From NCBI RefSeq assembly GCF_000422565.1, contig NZ_AUMA01000006.1, forward strand, positions 186,001 to 250,000: 64,000 nt of DNA, read 5' to 3'. Source of the DNA: Desulfovibrio aminophilus DSM 12254. GTDB lineage: Bacteria; Desulfobacterota; Desulfovibrionia; Desulfovibrionales; Desulfovibrionaceae. Of this stretch, positions 38,948-47,993 are shown piece by piece. The translations under genes were made by a program, and so were the position numbers. Numbering within the stretch: the first letter of the stretch is position 1; the number at the start of each line of letters is the position of its first letter. The notes below the pieces were generated by a model. That model was not told the origin of the DNA. It searched no databases and saw only the letters and a list, made by a program, of their open reading frames with translations.

Positions 38948-41572
38948 GTGACCGCGCCCCGGCTCACCCCCATGTTCGAACAGTACCTCCGCATCAAGGA
39001 GGAGTATCCGGACGCCCTGCTTTTCTACCGTATGGGCGACTTCTACGAGCTGTTCTTCGACGACGCCGAAGTGGCCTCCCGTGAACTGTCCATCACTCTG
39101 ACCTCGCGCAACCCCAACGCCGAGGCCAAGGTGCCTATGTGCGGGGTGCCGCACCACGCGGCCGAGGGCTATCTGGCCCAGCTCCTGGACAAGGGCTACC
39201 GCGTGGCCATCTGCGACCAGGTGGAGGACCCCAAGCAGGCCAAGGGGCTGGTGCGCCGCGAGGTGACCCGGGTGCTCACCCCCGGCACGGTCATCGAGGA
39301 CGCCAACCTTCCCGCCCGGGACAGCAACTATCTGGCCGCGCTCTATTGGGACGAGGTCCACGGCGCTGGCGGCGCGGCCTGGGCGGATGTCTCCACCGGA
39401 CACTGGAGCGGCCTTTCCTCCACCCGCGAACCGGAACTCTGGCAATGGCTGGTCAAGATCGGCGCGCGCGAGTTGCTTCTGCCCCAGGGGCGCCGGGTTC
39501 CCACGGCCTTCGCGGACATGGGGGCCCAGGTCACGCCTCTGCCCGAGCGCGGGGCCTTCGACCTGGACGCGGCCCGACGCAACCTGCTGGAGGCCCAGGG
39601 AGTGGCCGACCTGGACGCCCTGGGGCTCTCCGGCAAGCCGGAGCTGACCCGCGCCTGTGGAGCGCTGCTTTTCTACCTGCGCCAGACCCAGAAGCAGGAC
39701 GTCTCCCACCTGGAGGACTTCCGCCCCCTGGACCTCTCGCACCATCTCATCCTGGACGAGGTCACGGAACGCAACCTGGAGATATTCCGCCGTCTGGACG
39801 GCCGTTCCGGGTCCGGCACCCTGGTGCATGTTCTGGATCGCACGGTCACGCCCCTGGGAGCCCGCCTCTTGGCCGGGCGCCTGCGCGAACCTTGGCGTGA
39901 TCCGACGGGCATCGGCCGCTGCCTGGATTGCGTGGAGTTTTTCTTTGGCCGGGACGCCGCACGCGCGGAATTGCGCCGGGCCCTGGACGAGGTGCACGAC
40001 CTGGAGCGCCTGTCCACCCGCGTCCAGCTCGGCCGGGCCACGCCCCGGGACTTCGCGGCCCTGCGTCAGAGCCTCCTGGCCCTGCCCCGGGTGCGCCAGC
40101 CCCTGGCCGCCGAGACCGGGGAAACCCCCGCCGAGTTACGCGGATTGCTGCAGTCCTGGGACGACATGAGCGATCTGGCCGCGCACCTGGACGTCGCACT
40201 GGTGGACAACCCGCCCCTGGCGTCGAGTGAGGGCGGGCTGTTCAAGATCGGCTTCAATCCCGAGTTGGACGACCTCATCCAGCTCACCGAGCACGGCGAG
40301 GCCCGGGTCCGGGAACTGTTCGAGCAGGAACGCACGGCCTCGGGCATCCCCAAGCTCAAGCTCGGCTTCAACAAGGTCTTCGGCTATTATTTCGAGGTCT
40401 CCAAGGCCCACCAGGGCGCGGTGCCGGAGTCCTTCATCCGTCGCCAGACCCTGGTCAACTGCGAGCGCTATGTGACGCCCCGCCTCAAGGAACTGGAAGA
40501 TCGTCTTCTCTCGGCATCCGAAGAACGCAAGGCATTGGAGTACAAATTATTCCTTGAGCTGCGGGAAACCCTGGCCCAGGCCCGGACGCGCTTCGTCTTC
40601 ATGGCCGGAGCTCTGGCCGGGCTGGACTATTGGCAGGGCCTGGCCGAGGCCGCGCGGCTCAACGCCTGGACCCGGCCGGAAATCCACGACGGACTGGAGA
40701 TCGAGATCGAGGGCGGACGCCACCCCGTGGTCGAGGCGGCCCAGGGCGCGGCCAACTACGTGCCCAACGACGTGCGCCTGGACGAATCCCGGCGCATCCT
40801 GCTCATCACCGGCCCGAACATGGCGGGCAAGTCCACGGTGCTGCGCCAGACGGCCGTGATCACCCTCATGGCCCAGATCGGCTCCTTCGTCCCCGCCGCC
40901 CGGGCGCGCATCGGCGTGGCCGACCGCATCTTCTCCCGGGTGGGGGCCTCGGACAACCTGGCCCAGGGACAGAGCACGTTCATGGTCGAGATGATGGAGA
41001 CCGCGCGCATCCTGCGCCAGGCCACACGACGCAGCCTAGTCATCCTGGACGAGATCGGCCGGGGTACGAGCACGTTCGACGGCCTGGCCCTGGCCTGGGC
41101 CGTGGCCGAGGATCTGGCCAGGCGGGCGGGCGGCGTGCGCACCCTCTTCGCCACCCATTATCACGAGTTGACCTCGTTGGAGGGCAAACTGCCTGGGTTG
41201 CGCAACCTGAACATCGCGGTGCGCGAATGGAAGGGCGAGATCGTCTTTCTGCGCCGCCTGGTGCCCGGCCCGGCGGACAAGAGTTATGGCATCGAGGTCG
41301 CCCGGCTGGCCGGGGTGCCTCGACCGGTGGTGGAAAGGGCGCGGGAAATTCTTGCGAACCTCGAGGAAAAATCGCAAGATGCCCGGACGCGGGGAACGCT
41401 CCTTTCCCGTCAGTCCAGCCTGCCCGGCCTGGACCGGGAAGTGGTCCCAGGGCCGGGGGAGGAATCGCCGCTGGCCAAGGCCCTGCGCGACCTGGACGTG
41501 GACGGCCTGACGCCCATCCAGGCCCTGACCCTGCTCCATCAATGGAAACAGACGTTCAAGGACGGCCGATGA
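38948..41572 (+). CDS. mutS: DNA mismatch repair protein MutS
   Basis: This 874-residue protein is full length. The mismatch-reading motif FYELFF (Phe-x-Glu) is in the N-terminal RMGDFYELFFDDAE. The connector and lever regions follow, then the ATPase with Walker A TGPNMAGKSTVLRQ and Walker B SLVILDEIGRGTSTFDGLAL. FATHYHEL is also clear. It recognises base mismatches and recruits MutL. The start is GTG 38948, about 10 nt after AAGGAG, and ATG 38972 is a possible alternative. The stop codon overlaps the next gene by 4 nt. Confidence 0.97.
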   Translation: MTAPRLTPMFEQYLRIKEEYPDALLFYRMGDFYELFFDDAEVASRELSITLTSRNPNAEAKVPMCGVPHHAAEGYLAQLLDKGYRVAICDQVEDPKQAKGLVRREVTRVLTPGTVIEDANLPARDSNYLAALYWDEVHGAGGAAWADVSTGHWSGLSSTREPELWQWLVKIGARELLLPQGRRVPTAFADMGAQVTPLPERGAFDLDAARRNLLEAQGVADLDALGLSGKPELTRACGALLFYLRQTQKQDVSHLEDFRPLDLSHHLILDEVTERNLEIFRRLDGRSGSGTLVHVLDRTVTPLGARLLAGRLREPWRDPTGIGRCLDCVEFFFGRDAARAELRRALDEVHDLERLSTRVQLGRATPRDFAALRQSLLALPRVRQPLAAETGETPAELRGLLQSWDDMSDLAAHLDVALVDNPPLASSEGGLFKIGFNPELDDLIQLTEHGEARVRELFEQERTASGIPKLKLGFNKVFGYYFEVSKAHQGAVPESFIRRQTLVNCERYVTPRLKELEDRLLSASEERKALEYKLFLELRETLAQARTRFVFMAGALAGLDYWQGLAEAARLNAWTRPEIHDGLEIEIEGGRHPVVEAAQGAANYVPNDVRLDESRRILLITGPNMAGKSTVLRQTAVITLMAQIGSFVPAARARIGVADRIFSRVGASDNLAQGQSTFMVEMMETARILRQATRRSLVILDEIGRGTSTFDGLALAWAVAEDLARRAGGVRTLFATHYHELTSLEGKLPGLRNLNIAVREWKGEIVFLRRLVPGPADKSYGIEVARLAGVPRPVVERAREILANLEEKSQDARTRGTLLSRQSSLPGLDREVVPGPGEESPLAKALRDLDVDGLTPIQALTLLHQWKQTFKDGR

Positions 41573-42012
41573 CCCGACGCCACGCTGTCCTCCTTTTCTG
41601 CCTCTTCGCGCTCTCCCTCCTGTCCGCCTGCGGCAAGAAGGAGTGGCCCGAACCCGTGCTTTCCGAGGACCGTTTCACCTTCAAGGCCATCCGGGCCGAA
41701 CGCAAGGGCGGCTGCCTCGTGGTCGAGGTGCGCGTGTTGGGCGCGGTGGACAACCTCTCCTCGCTCAGTGTGCAGCTCCTGGAAGTAGGCGACGGTCAGG
41801 ACGTGGGGTGCCCGGGCTGTCCCTTCAAGCCCACCCGGGCCGACACTTACGTCCCCGGGCAGGCGGGCCTGACCCGCATCGGCTCGGCTCTCCGCGTGTC
41901 GGTCTGCGATTTGAATCCCGACGGAATCTACCTCTGGCGCGTCATGGCCCAGAATCAGTTCCCGGAGCTGGGGCCTGTGTTTTCCGAACTCTTCTCCTCC
42001 TGGCCCAAGTAA
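41569..42012 (+). CDS. Conserved lipoprotein between mutS and lysA
   Basis: This 147-residue protein has a lipoprotein signal: MTRRHAVLLFCLFALSLLSA then Cys21, with a Gly after it. The mature part has four more Cys, two in VGCPGCPFKP, and ends LFSSWPK. It resembles small fibronectin-like or beta-rich lipoproteins of sulfate reducers (VEVRVLGAVDNLSSLSVQLL) but I know no assigned role. It starts inside the mutS stop codon (ATGA) and precedes lysA by 29 nt. Confidence 0.82.
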   Translation: MTRRHAVLLFCLFALSLLSACGKKEWPEPVLSEDRFTFKAIRAERKGGCLVVEVRVLGAVDNLSSLSVQLLEVGDGQDVGCPGCPFKPTRADTYVPGQAGLTRIGSALRVSVCDLNPDGIYLWRVMAQNQFPELGPVFSELFSSWPK

Positions 42013-42041
42013 CACACCACATCCTCCAAGGAGCCGTTCAT

Positions 42042-43280
42042 ATGCACCATTTCGAGATGCGCGACGGAGAACTCTTCGCCGAGGAGGTCCAGGTCGCGGA
42101 CTTGGCCGCGGCGCACGGCACTCCGCTCTACGTCTATTCGGCGGCCACCATCCGCCGCCACTTCGACGCCTTCGATTCGGCCTTCTCCGGTCTGGATCAC
42201 CTGACCTGCTACTCGGTCAAGGCCAACTCCAACGTGAACGTCCTGCGGCTCATGGGCGAACAGGGAGCGGGCATGGACATCGTCTCCGGGGGCGAGCTGC
42301 ATCGGGCGCTCACGGCCGGGATTCCCTCCGGGCGCATCGTCTATTCCGGCGTGGGCAAACGTGCCGAGGAGATCCGCGCGGCGCTTGAGGCGGACATCCT
42401 CATGTTCAACGTGGAGTCCCTGGCCGAGCTGGCGCGTATCAACGACATCGCCGGGGATATGGGCAGGAAGGCCCGGATCAGCTTCCGCATCAACCCGGAC
42501 GTGGACCCCAAGACCCATCCCTACATCTCCACGGGCATGAAGAAGAACAAGTTCGGCCTGGACATCGAAAAATCCCTGGAGGCCTATCAGCTGGCCCGGG
42601 ATCTGCCGGCCATCGAACCCGTGGGCATCGACTGCCACATCGGCTCGCAGCTCACGAGCATCAATCCCTTCCTGGAAGCCCTGGACAAGATCCTGGCCTT
42701 CAAGGCCCGTCTTGACGACATGGGTCTGGGCATCCGCCATCTGGACCTGGGCGGAGGCCTGGGCATCACCTACAACGAGGAAGAGCCGCCGCACCCGCGC
42801 GAGTTCGGCGAGGCGCTCACCTCCAGGCTCAAGGACATGGATCTGAAGGTGATCTTGGAGCCCGGGCGGGTCATCGTGGGCAACGCGGGCATCCTCGTGA
42901 CCCAGGTGGTCTACCTCAAGGAGACCCCGAGCAAGCGCTTCGTCATCGTGGACGCGGCCATGAACGACCTCATCCGCCCCTCGCTCTACAACTCCTATCA
43001 TCGCATCGGCGAGGTCGCGGCCCACGACCGGCCGAAAGCCAAGGTGGACGTGGTCGGCCCCATCTGCGAGTCCGGCGACTTCCTGGCCCGCGACCGCGAA
43101 CTGCCTGGTCTGGAACAGGGCGAATACCTGGCTGTTTACTCCGCCGGCGCCTACGGCTTCGCCATGTCCTCCAACTACAACTCCCGTCCGCGCGCCGCCG
43201 AGATCCTGGTGGACGGTTCCACGGCCCGGGTGATCCGCCGCCGCGAGAGCTACGACGACCTGGTGGCCCTGGAAAAGTGA
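42042..43280 (+). CDS. lysA: Diaminopimelate decarboxylase
   Basis: This 412-residue PLP enzyme starts at ATG 42042 with AAGGAG upstream; the longer open frame from 41643 is antisense-like read-through of the lipoprotein region. Motifs: PLP-lysine Lys60 in CYSVKANSN, GMDIVSGGEL, CHIGSQL, HLDLGGGLGI, ILEPGRVIVGNAG, and CESGDFLARDREL with the active-site Cys and Asp. It converts meso-DAP to lysine. Together with dapL it fits a DAP-aminotransferase lysine route. Confidence 0.95.
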   Translation: MHHFEMRDGELFAEEVQVADLAAAHGTPLYVYSAATIRRHFDAFDSAFSGLDHLTCYSVKANSNVNVLRLMGEQGAGMDIVSGGELHRALTAGIPSGRIVYSGVGKRAEEIRAALEADILMFNVESLAELARINDIAGDMGRKARISFRINPDVDPKTHPYISTGMKKNKFGLDIEKSLEAYQLARDLPAIEPVGIDCHIGSQLTSINPFLEALDKILAFKARLDDMGLGIRHLDLGGGLGITYNEEEPPHPREFGEALTSRLKDMDLKVILEPGRVIVGNAGILVTQVVYLKETPSKRFVIVDAAMNDLIRPSLYNSYHRIGEVAAHDRPKAKVDVVGPICESGDFLARDRELPGLEQGEYLAVYSAGAYGFAMSSNYNSRPRAAEILVDGSTARVIRRRESYDDLVALEK

Positions 43281-43290
43281 GGCGGGGCGC

Positions 43291-44034
43291 ATGGCCCGAC
43301 TCAATTCCTTTCATCTCCCTCCGGAATCCTGGCCCACGCCGGGCTCCGGACTGCCATATCTTCTGGAGGGAGCCGAGGCCCGTCATCTGCTGAAGGTCCT
43401 GCGCACGCCACCGGGGGAACGGGTGCGTCTGTTTGACGGTCGCGGCCGGGACGGCCTCTTCGTGCTGGAGCGTGTGGAGGGCGGCCGTGCGGTGCTGGCC
43501 CCCGAATCCCTGACCGAACGGCCGGAACCCGCGGACCAGCTGGTCCTGGCTCTGGGTTGGAACAAGTCCGGCCGCCGGGACTGGCTGTTGGAAAAAGCCG
43601 TGGAGTTACGGGCCCTGGGGCTGGCCTTCTGGCGGGCCGCCCGCAGCCAGGGCGATCCCCCGGCCGCCCCGAAGGAAACCTGGACCGAGAAGATGATCCA
43701 GGCGGCCAAGCAGTGCGGCAATTCCCGGCTGCCGGAGGTGCATGTGCTCACCGGAGGCGTTCCGGGGCTCATCGAGTTTGCGCGGACCTTTGAGCGGTGC
43801 TATCTGTTCTGGGAGAACGCCGAAGCCTCGCTCATCCCCCGGCCCGAGGATCTCGGGCGTGGGCGTGTGCTGGCCGTGCTGGGCCCCGAGGGAGGCCTGG
43901 AGCCCGAGGAGGCCGCCCGCCTTCTGGAGGCCGGATTCAAGCCAGCCAGCTTGGGCGACAGCATCCTGCGCTGGGAAACCGCCGCCCTGCTCTGCATGGG
44001 CTTGGCCCACCTGGGGCGCCGGAACGAGCCATGA
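43291..44034 (+). CDS. rsmE: 16S rRNA (uracil-1498-N3)-methyltransferase
   Basis: This 247-residue protein has an N-terminal PUA-like part (GAEARHLLKVLRTPPGERVR, DGRGRDGLF) and a SPOUT knot with WNKSGRRDWLLEKAVELRAL-type sequence (GWNKSGRRDWLLEKAVEL), AAKQCGNSRLPEV, and AVLGPEGGLEPEEA for AdoMet binding. It methylates U1498 of 16S rRNA. The last codons overlap rarA by 4 nt. It lies 10 nt after lysA, so lysA-rsmE-rarA look like one transcript. Confidence 0.93.
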   Translation: MARLNSFHLPPESWPTPGSGLPYLLEGAEARHLLKVLRTPPGERVRLFDGRGRDGLFVLERVEGGRAVLAPESLTERPEPADQLVLALGWNKSGRRDWLLEKAVELRALGLAFWRAARSQGDPPAAPKETWTEKMIQAAKQCGNSRLPEVHVLTGGVPGLIEFARTFERCYLFWENAEASLIPRPEDLGRGRVLAVLGPEGGLEPEEAARLLEAGFKPASLGDSILRWETAALLCMGLAHLGRRNEP

Positions 44035-45257
44035 AGATCGAGATCGCCGAGAAACAACCCCTGGCCGACCGCATCCGGCCCAAGAAGCTGGAAGACTTCG
44101 CCGGCCAGGATCATCTGCGCGAACGGTTGAACGCCTTTCTTGAGGCCAAGCGCCTGCCGAGTCTGCTGTTCTTCGGCCCTCCCGGCTGCGGCAAGTCCAC
44201 CCTCGCCTTGCTCCTGGCCCGGGCCAAGGGCCTGCCATACCTGCGCGTGAGCGCGCCCGAGGCCGGACTGACCGCCCTGCGCAAGCAGCTCTCGGGCATC
44301 GAGATACTCATTCTGGATGAACTGCACCGCTTTTCCAAGGCCCAGCAGGACTTCTTTCTGCCCCTGCTGGAGACCGGCGAGATCGTGCTCCTGGCCACCA
44401 CCACGGAGAACCCCTCTTTCAGCGTGACTCGCCAACTCCTGTCGCGGCTGCACGTACTGCGCTGCCGAGCGCTGACCCGGCAGGAGCTGGCGCGCATCGC
44501 CCGGCGCGGGGCCGAGGTGCTGGAAACCGAGATCGTCGACGAGAGCCTGGATATCCTCGCCTCGCTCTCCGGCGGCGACGGCCGAACTTTGCTCAACCTC
44601 CTGGAATATACGTCGGGCCTGCCGCCGGAGCGCCGCAGCCCGGAAAGCCTGAAACAGTCCCTGCCCGAGGTGGTCATCCGGGGCGACCGCGACGGCGACT
44701 CGCACTACGAATTGGCTTCGGCCATGATCAAGTCCATCCGTGGCAGCGACCCGGACGCGGCCCTCTACTACCTGGCCTGCCTGCTGGAGTCCGGCGAAGA
44801 CCCCCGTTTCGTCTGCCGTCGGCTTGTGCTCTCGGCCTCCGAGGACGTGGGCCTGGCCGACCCGCAGGCCCTGCAACTGGCTGTGGCCTGCCAGCAGGCC
44901 GTGGAGTTCGTGGGTATGCCCGAAGGCTTCATCCCGCTGGCCGAAACGGCGGTGTATCTGGCCCTGGCGCCGAAGAGCAACGCCTCCTACTCGGGCTATC
45001 TCAACGCCCAGAAGGAGATCCGCACCAACGGCATGAAGCCCGTGCCCCTGCATCTGCGCAACGCCTCCACCAGCATGCAGAAGGAATGGGGCTACGGCCG
45101 AGGATACAAGTATCCGCACTCCTTCCCTGGAGCCTGGACGGAGCAGGACTACCTGCCCTCCGAACTCAAGGGCAGGACGTTCTATTTCGCCAAGGACGAG
45201 GGCCAGGAGCCGCGGCTTTTGGCCTGGCTCAAGCGTCGCCGCAAGGTGGGAGAGTGA
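44031..45257 (+). CDS. rarA: Replication-associated recombination protein RarA
   Basis: This 408-residue AAA+ protein starts at ATG 44031 in the rsmE stop codon. It has Walker A FGPPGCGKSTLA (48-59), Walker B ILILDELHRFSKAQQD (DELH where most family members have DEIH), sensor 1 LLATTTENPSF and the C-terminal MgsA-type domain (ALYYLACLLESGEDPRFVCR, VYLALAPKSNASY, MQKEWGYGRGYKYPH). RarA/MgsA works at stalled forks with SSB. The N-terminal part is slightly shorter than usual between Walker A and B, with no obvious gap in the motifs. Confidence 0.94.
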   Translation: MKIEIAEKQPLADRIRPKKLEDFAGQDHLRERLNAFLEAKRLPSLLFFGPPGCGKSTLALLLARAKGLPYLRVSAPEAGLTALRKQLSGIEILILDELHRFSKAQQDFFLPLLETGEIVLLATTTENPSFSVTRQLLSRLHVLRCRALTRQELARIARRGAEVLETEIVDESLDILASLSGGDGRTLLNLLEYTSGLPPERRSPESLKQSLPEVVIRGDRDGDSHYELASAMIKSIRGSDPDAALYYLACLLESGEDPRFVCRRLVLSASEDVGLADPQALQLAVACQQAVEFVGMPEGFIPLAETAVYLALAPKSNASYSGYLNAQKEIRTNGMKPVPLHLRNASTSMQKEWGYGRGYKYPHSFPGAWTEQDYLPSELKGRTFYFAKDEGQEPRLLAWLKRRRKVGE

Positions 45258-45304
45258 TTTCGGCGGGATATTCCGCCCCAACCATTGCCGATTCGGAGGT
45301 TCGT

Positions 45305-45787
45305 ATGCGGAAAGTGTTCTTCATGTCCCTGCTCTTGGGTCTTCTCGTCTGCGCCGGTATGGCCCATGCCGGGAGCATCCCCAACCTTGTGGGCGTCTGG
45401 AAGACGGCCCCCAGCGCCGAACCGTTCCAGAAGGACGGCCAGCAGGCCGGTGACCGTTCGGCCGACTTCTACCGAGGCGTGGAGGCCACGCTGACCATCA
45501 CCAAGCAGGAGGGCGCGCTGTTCTATGGCGAGCGCGCCACCCCTCAGACCAACGACGCCCTGGCCGGGGTCATCGATCCCGACGGCAAGACCATCTACAT
45601 GGTGGACGACAAGGGCATCTACATCTGCACCCTGATGACCGATACCGAAGCGGGCAAGAAGGTGAAGAAAAAGAAGACAGATGATGACAAGCCCGAGCCG
45701 CTGAATAACCTCCTGGTGCGCTACCTGAGCGCGGGCAAGGCCCAGAAGGTCGTGGGCATCATGCTCTTCAGCAAGACCGTAAAATAG
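45305..45787 (+). CDS. Small exported hypothetical protein
   Basis: This 160-residue protein starts at ATG 45305; the open frame extends upstream into rarA sequence. Residues 1-22 are a signal peptide (RKVFFMSLLLGLLVCAGMAHA), giving a periplasmic product. The mature protein is beta-rich ([54 protein letters not shown]). The first element resembles the start of lipocalin-like or DUF-type beta barrels. A Lys-rich stretch (KKVKKKKTDDDK) is near the end. No family is recognised. A terminator follows. Confidence 0.75.
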   Translation: MRKVFFMSLLLGLLVCAGMAHAGSIPNLVGVWKTAPSAEPFQKDGQQAGDRSADFYRGVEATLTITKQEGALFYGERATPQTNDALAGVIDPDGKTIYMVDDKGIYICTLMTDTEAGKKVKKKKTDDDKPEPLNNLLVRYLSAGKAQKVVGIMLFSKTVK

Positions 45788-45847
45788 TTCGACGCTCTTG
45801 AAAGCCGACGGGGGGCGCGGTTTTTTTCCGAGCGTTCCCGTCGTGAG

Positions 45848-45890
45848 GCAGATGAAAAAGGCCGGGCTCGCCCCGGCCTTTTTCATCTGC
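45848..45890. terminator. Strong bidirectional terminator
   Basis: A 19-bp perfect inverted repeat (GCAGATGAAAAAGGCCGGG and its complement) with loop CTCGC contains A-run and T-run flanks. It works on both strands and closes the rarA-side unit. Confidence 0.95.
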
Positions 45891-45988
45891 GGAATGATCC
45901 CCATCCATTCCTCCCATTGCGCCAGACCTCGTTTGCGTATACTCCAGCGGGTACTCTCACCCTGGGGAACGCGCGCATCGGGGGGATC

Positions 45989-46594
45989 ATGAAGAAGACC
46001 ACTGTCGTCTATTGCGACGACCAGAAGCGGTTCATCGACGAATTCACGGCGCGGCACGGCCAGCGCTATGACATCATTCCCGTCGACGATTCCTGCCAGT
46101 TGCTCGGAACCCTCTCCGACATGAAACGGTTGCCGGACATCGTCCTGCTGGACCTCTACCATCCGCGCGAGGACGTATCCGACTACGAAGAGCGGCGGCT
46201 CGCCGCCGAGGTCGAACTGGAAAAGCTCGACCAGCAGGTGGACAAGACCAGGGAGGCCGTGCTGAAAGCCTGGGAACCCCGCGGCCTCGACATCCTGAAG
46301 CAGTTGCGTGGAAAATACGCCTCGGACGAGCTGCCCATCGTGATGTATACGCAGCGGGGCCTCGTCCTGCTCAGCGACGACCAGTTCCGGCTGGTGGAGG
46401 AAAACTCCGGGCACTGGCTCCTCAAGAAGGCCCTGAGCGCCCACACGGAAGAGATCCGTATTGAGCGCATCATCTCACAGGAAAAAGGCGGTGCGCCCGG
46501 CAAGAAGCTCTGCAAGTCCCGTGAACTGCGCGACCTGCTCGTCGCGGTGGCCGCCGGCGTGGTGGTCCTGATCCTCTCCCGCCTGCTGAGCTAG
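45989..46594 (+). CDS. Receiver-like protein with coiled-coil insert and C-terminal membrane anchor
   Basis: This 201-residue protein starts at ATG 45989 with a GGGGG site; the open frame begins earlier at 45917. It looks like a CheY-type receiver: acidic pair Asp10-Asp11 (VYCDDQKR), phosphoacceptor Asp55 in DIVLLDLYHPRE, Thr121 in MYTQRG and Lys146/147 in WLLKKALS. A charged coiled-coil insert (about 64-100, EERRLAAEVELEKLDQQVDK) sits right after the phospho-site strand. The C-terminus is a short basic stretch (KKLCKSRELR) and a single membrane helix (183-200). No output domain is present. It is alone, with no histidine kinase nearby. Confidence 0.78.
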   Translation: MKKTTVVYCDDQKRFIDEFTARHGQRYDIIPVDDSCQLLGTLSDMKRLPDIVLLDLYHPREDVSDYEERRLAAEVELEKLDQQVDKTREAVLKAWEPRGLDILKQLRGKYASDELPIVMYTQRGLVLLSDDQFRLVEENSGHWLLKKALSAHTEEIRIERIISQEKGGAPGKKLCKSRELRDLLVAVAAGVVVLILSRLLS

Positions 46595-46617
46595 CCGCCA
46601 GCGCGGGAGCCCGGCTG

Positions 46618-47892
46618 CTACCGGCGCTCCACATAGAGCTTCCGCCACTCGTCCAGGAAGAGCACCGCCGCGTCCAGGTCCGAGAGCGCGCCCTGTTGTT
46701 GCCGCACGGCCCAGACGAGGTCGTCGAAGGACACGTCGGCGGGCAGGCCGAGCCGCTCCAGGAGCGCGGCCACCTCGGCGCGCAGGTGCTCGGGCAGCCC
46801 GGCGTCCAGGGCCGCCGCCCTGCTCCGCTCCCGGGGCCAGCCGGGAAGGCGTTCGGCCGCGAAGTCGAGGAGCGCGTCCATGCGGCGGTCATAGGTGTGC
46901 TCGGCCAGGACTCGGGCGCGGCCGCGTCGGGAGAAGGCCTCGCGTTCCTCTGGGTTCTTGATGAAATAGTCTATTTTTTCAGGAAGTTCCGCCATCGTGG
47001 TGAAGGTCGCCAACTCGTCCTGGGCGAAGGCCCCGGACATGAGGCCGCGCAGGTCGACCAGTTGGAAGGCCCCGCAGGCCGCGATCTCGAACGTCCTGGG
47101 GTTGATGAAGTCCCCGCAGGTGACGAGATGCTCGGCCTGGATGCTCGAGTGAAGGTTGAGGTTCACGGCGGTGGCGTTGAAGATTTTCACGCAGTCCTCG
47201 GAGGAGACGCGCGCCCCGTTCCGCTGCACATAGGGTTTGAGCACCGGGTCGCCCTCCCATTCCGTGCCCCAAATCTTGAACCCTTCGCGCAAGAGCTTGC
47301 GGAAGGCCAGGCGGCGGTTGGGATAGCCTGCGCCCATGAAGGCGAGGTCCGCGTCGTATTCCTTGCGCTCGGCCGGAGTCAGCTCCAGGGGCCGGTGGAA
47401 TTCCGGGTCCGCGGCCAGGGGCAGGTACAAGGCGTTGGGCTGGCCGATACCCTGCAACTGCTCGAAAAAAGGCTCCTTCTGGATCACGGCGAAGAGGTCG
47501 TAGTGCGGGGCGAAGGCCTGCCAGTAGGTGAACAGGCGGAAGTCCTCCACGAACCACATGGCCGTGGCCACCTTGTCCCGGCGCAGGCGCTTGAGGGCCT
47601 GGATGCTCAGCGGGGCCTGGGCCAGGGCCAGGACCAGGTCCGGCTCGAAGGTCTCCACTTTGGCCAGCACGGCCTGGGAGACCACCTGGAGGAAGCTGTT
47701 TTCCAGGTATTGCAGTCGGTCCGAGGTCACGCGCAGGCCTTCCAGGGCCTTGTAGGCGGAATGGAAATCCGGGGACTCCAGCACCTCGACCGTGTGGCCG
47801 AGACGACGCAGGGCCCGGGCGCAGAAGCGTCCCACTGGCAACGAGCCGCCGTACATGGGGAGTACCACGAGAACGCGCAGATGCTTGTCCAT
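46618..47892 (-). CDS. CgeB-type glycosyltransferase
   Basis: This 424-residue protein begins LRVLVVLPMYGGSLPVGRF. It has a Rossmann-like N-terminal half with MWFVEDFRLFTYWQAFAPHY, DLFAVIQKEP and LAADPEFHRP, and a C-terminal half with DLAFMGAGYPNRR, VNLNLHSSIQ and GDFINPRTFEIAACGAFQLV. The latter is typical of the CgeB (DUF3880 plus GT-B C-terminal) family. The last ~90 residues are an extra helical tail. It likely glycosylates a surface or flagellar component. It is followed on the same strand by no gene close by, and the GT9 gene lies 98 nt upstream. Confidence 0.85.
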   Translation of the reverse strand: MDKHLRVLVVLPMYGGSLPVGRFCARALRRLGHTVEVLESPDFHSAYKALEGLRVTSDRLQYLENSFLQVVSQAVLAKVETFEPDLVLALAQAPLSIQALKRLRRDKVATAMWFVEDFRLFTYWQAFAPHYDLFAVIQKEPFFEQLQGIGQPNALYLPLAADPEFHRPLELTPAERKEYDADLAFMGAGYPNRRLAFRKLLREGFKIWGTEWEGDPVLKPYVQRNGARVSSEDCVKIFNATAVNLNLHSSIQAEHLVTCGDFINPRTFEIAACGAFQLVDLRGLMSGAFAQDELATFTTMAELPEKIDYFIKNPEEREAFSRRGRARVLAEHTYDRRMDALLDFAAERLPGWPRERSRAAALDAGLPEHLRAEVAALLERLGLPADVSFDDLVWAVRQQQGALSDLDAAVLFLDEWRKLYVERR

Positions 47893-47969
47893 GTCCCGTC
47901 CTTGCTTGTTCGACCAGGAGCGGCGCTTCCGCGTCCCTCCCCCGCCTCCAAAGGCGGAGAATAATGATC

Positions 47970-47993
47970 TAGAAAAAGTCTAGACTTTTTCTA
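47970..47993. repeat. AT-rich 24-bp perfect palindrome over a stop codon
   Basis: A perfect palindrome centred on GTCTAGAC with flanking A5/T5 runs spans 47970-47993. Its right end contains the TAG stop codon (47993-47991) of the GT9 gene. On RNA it forms a stem ending in a U-rich arm on both strands, so it may be a compact terminator. Confidence 0.75.
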
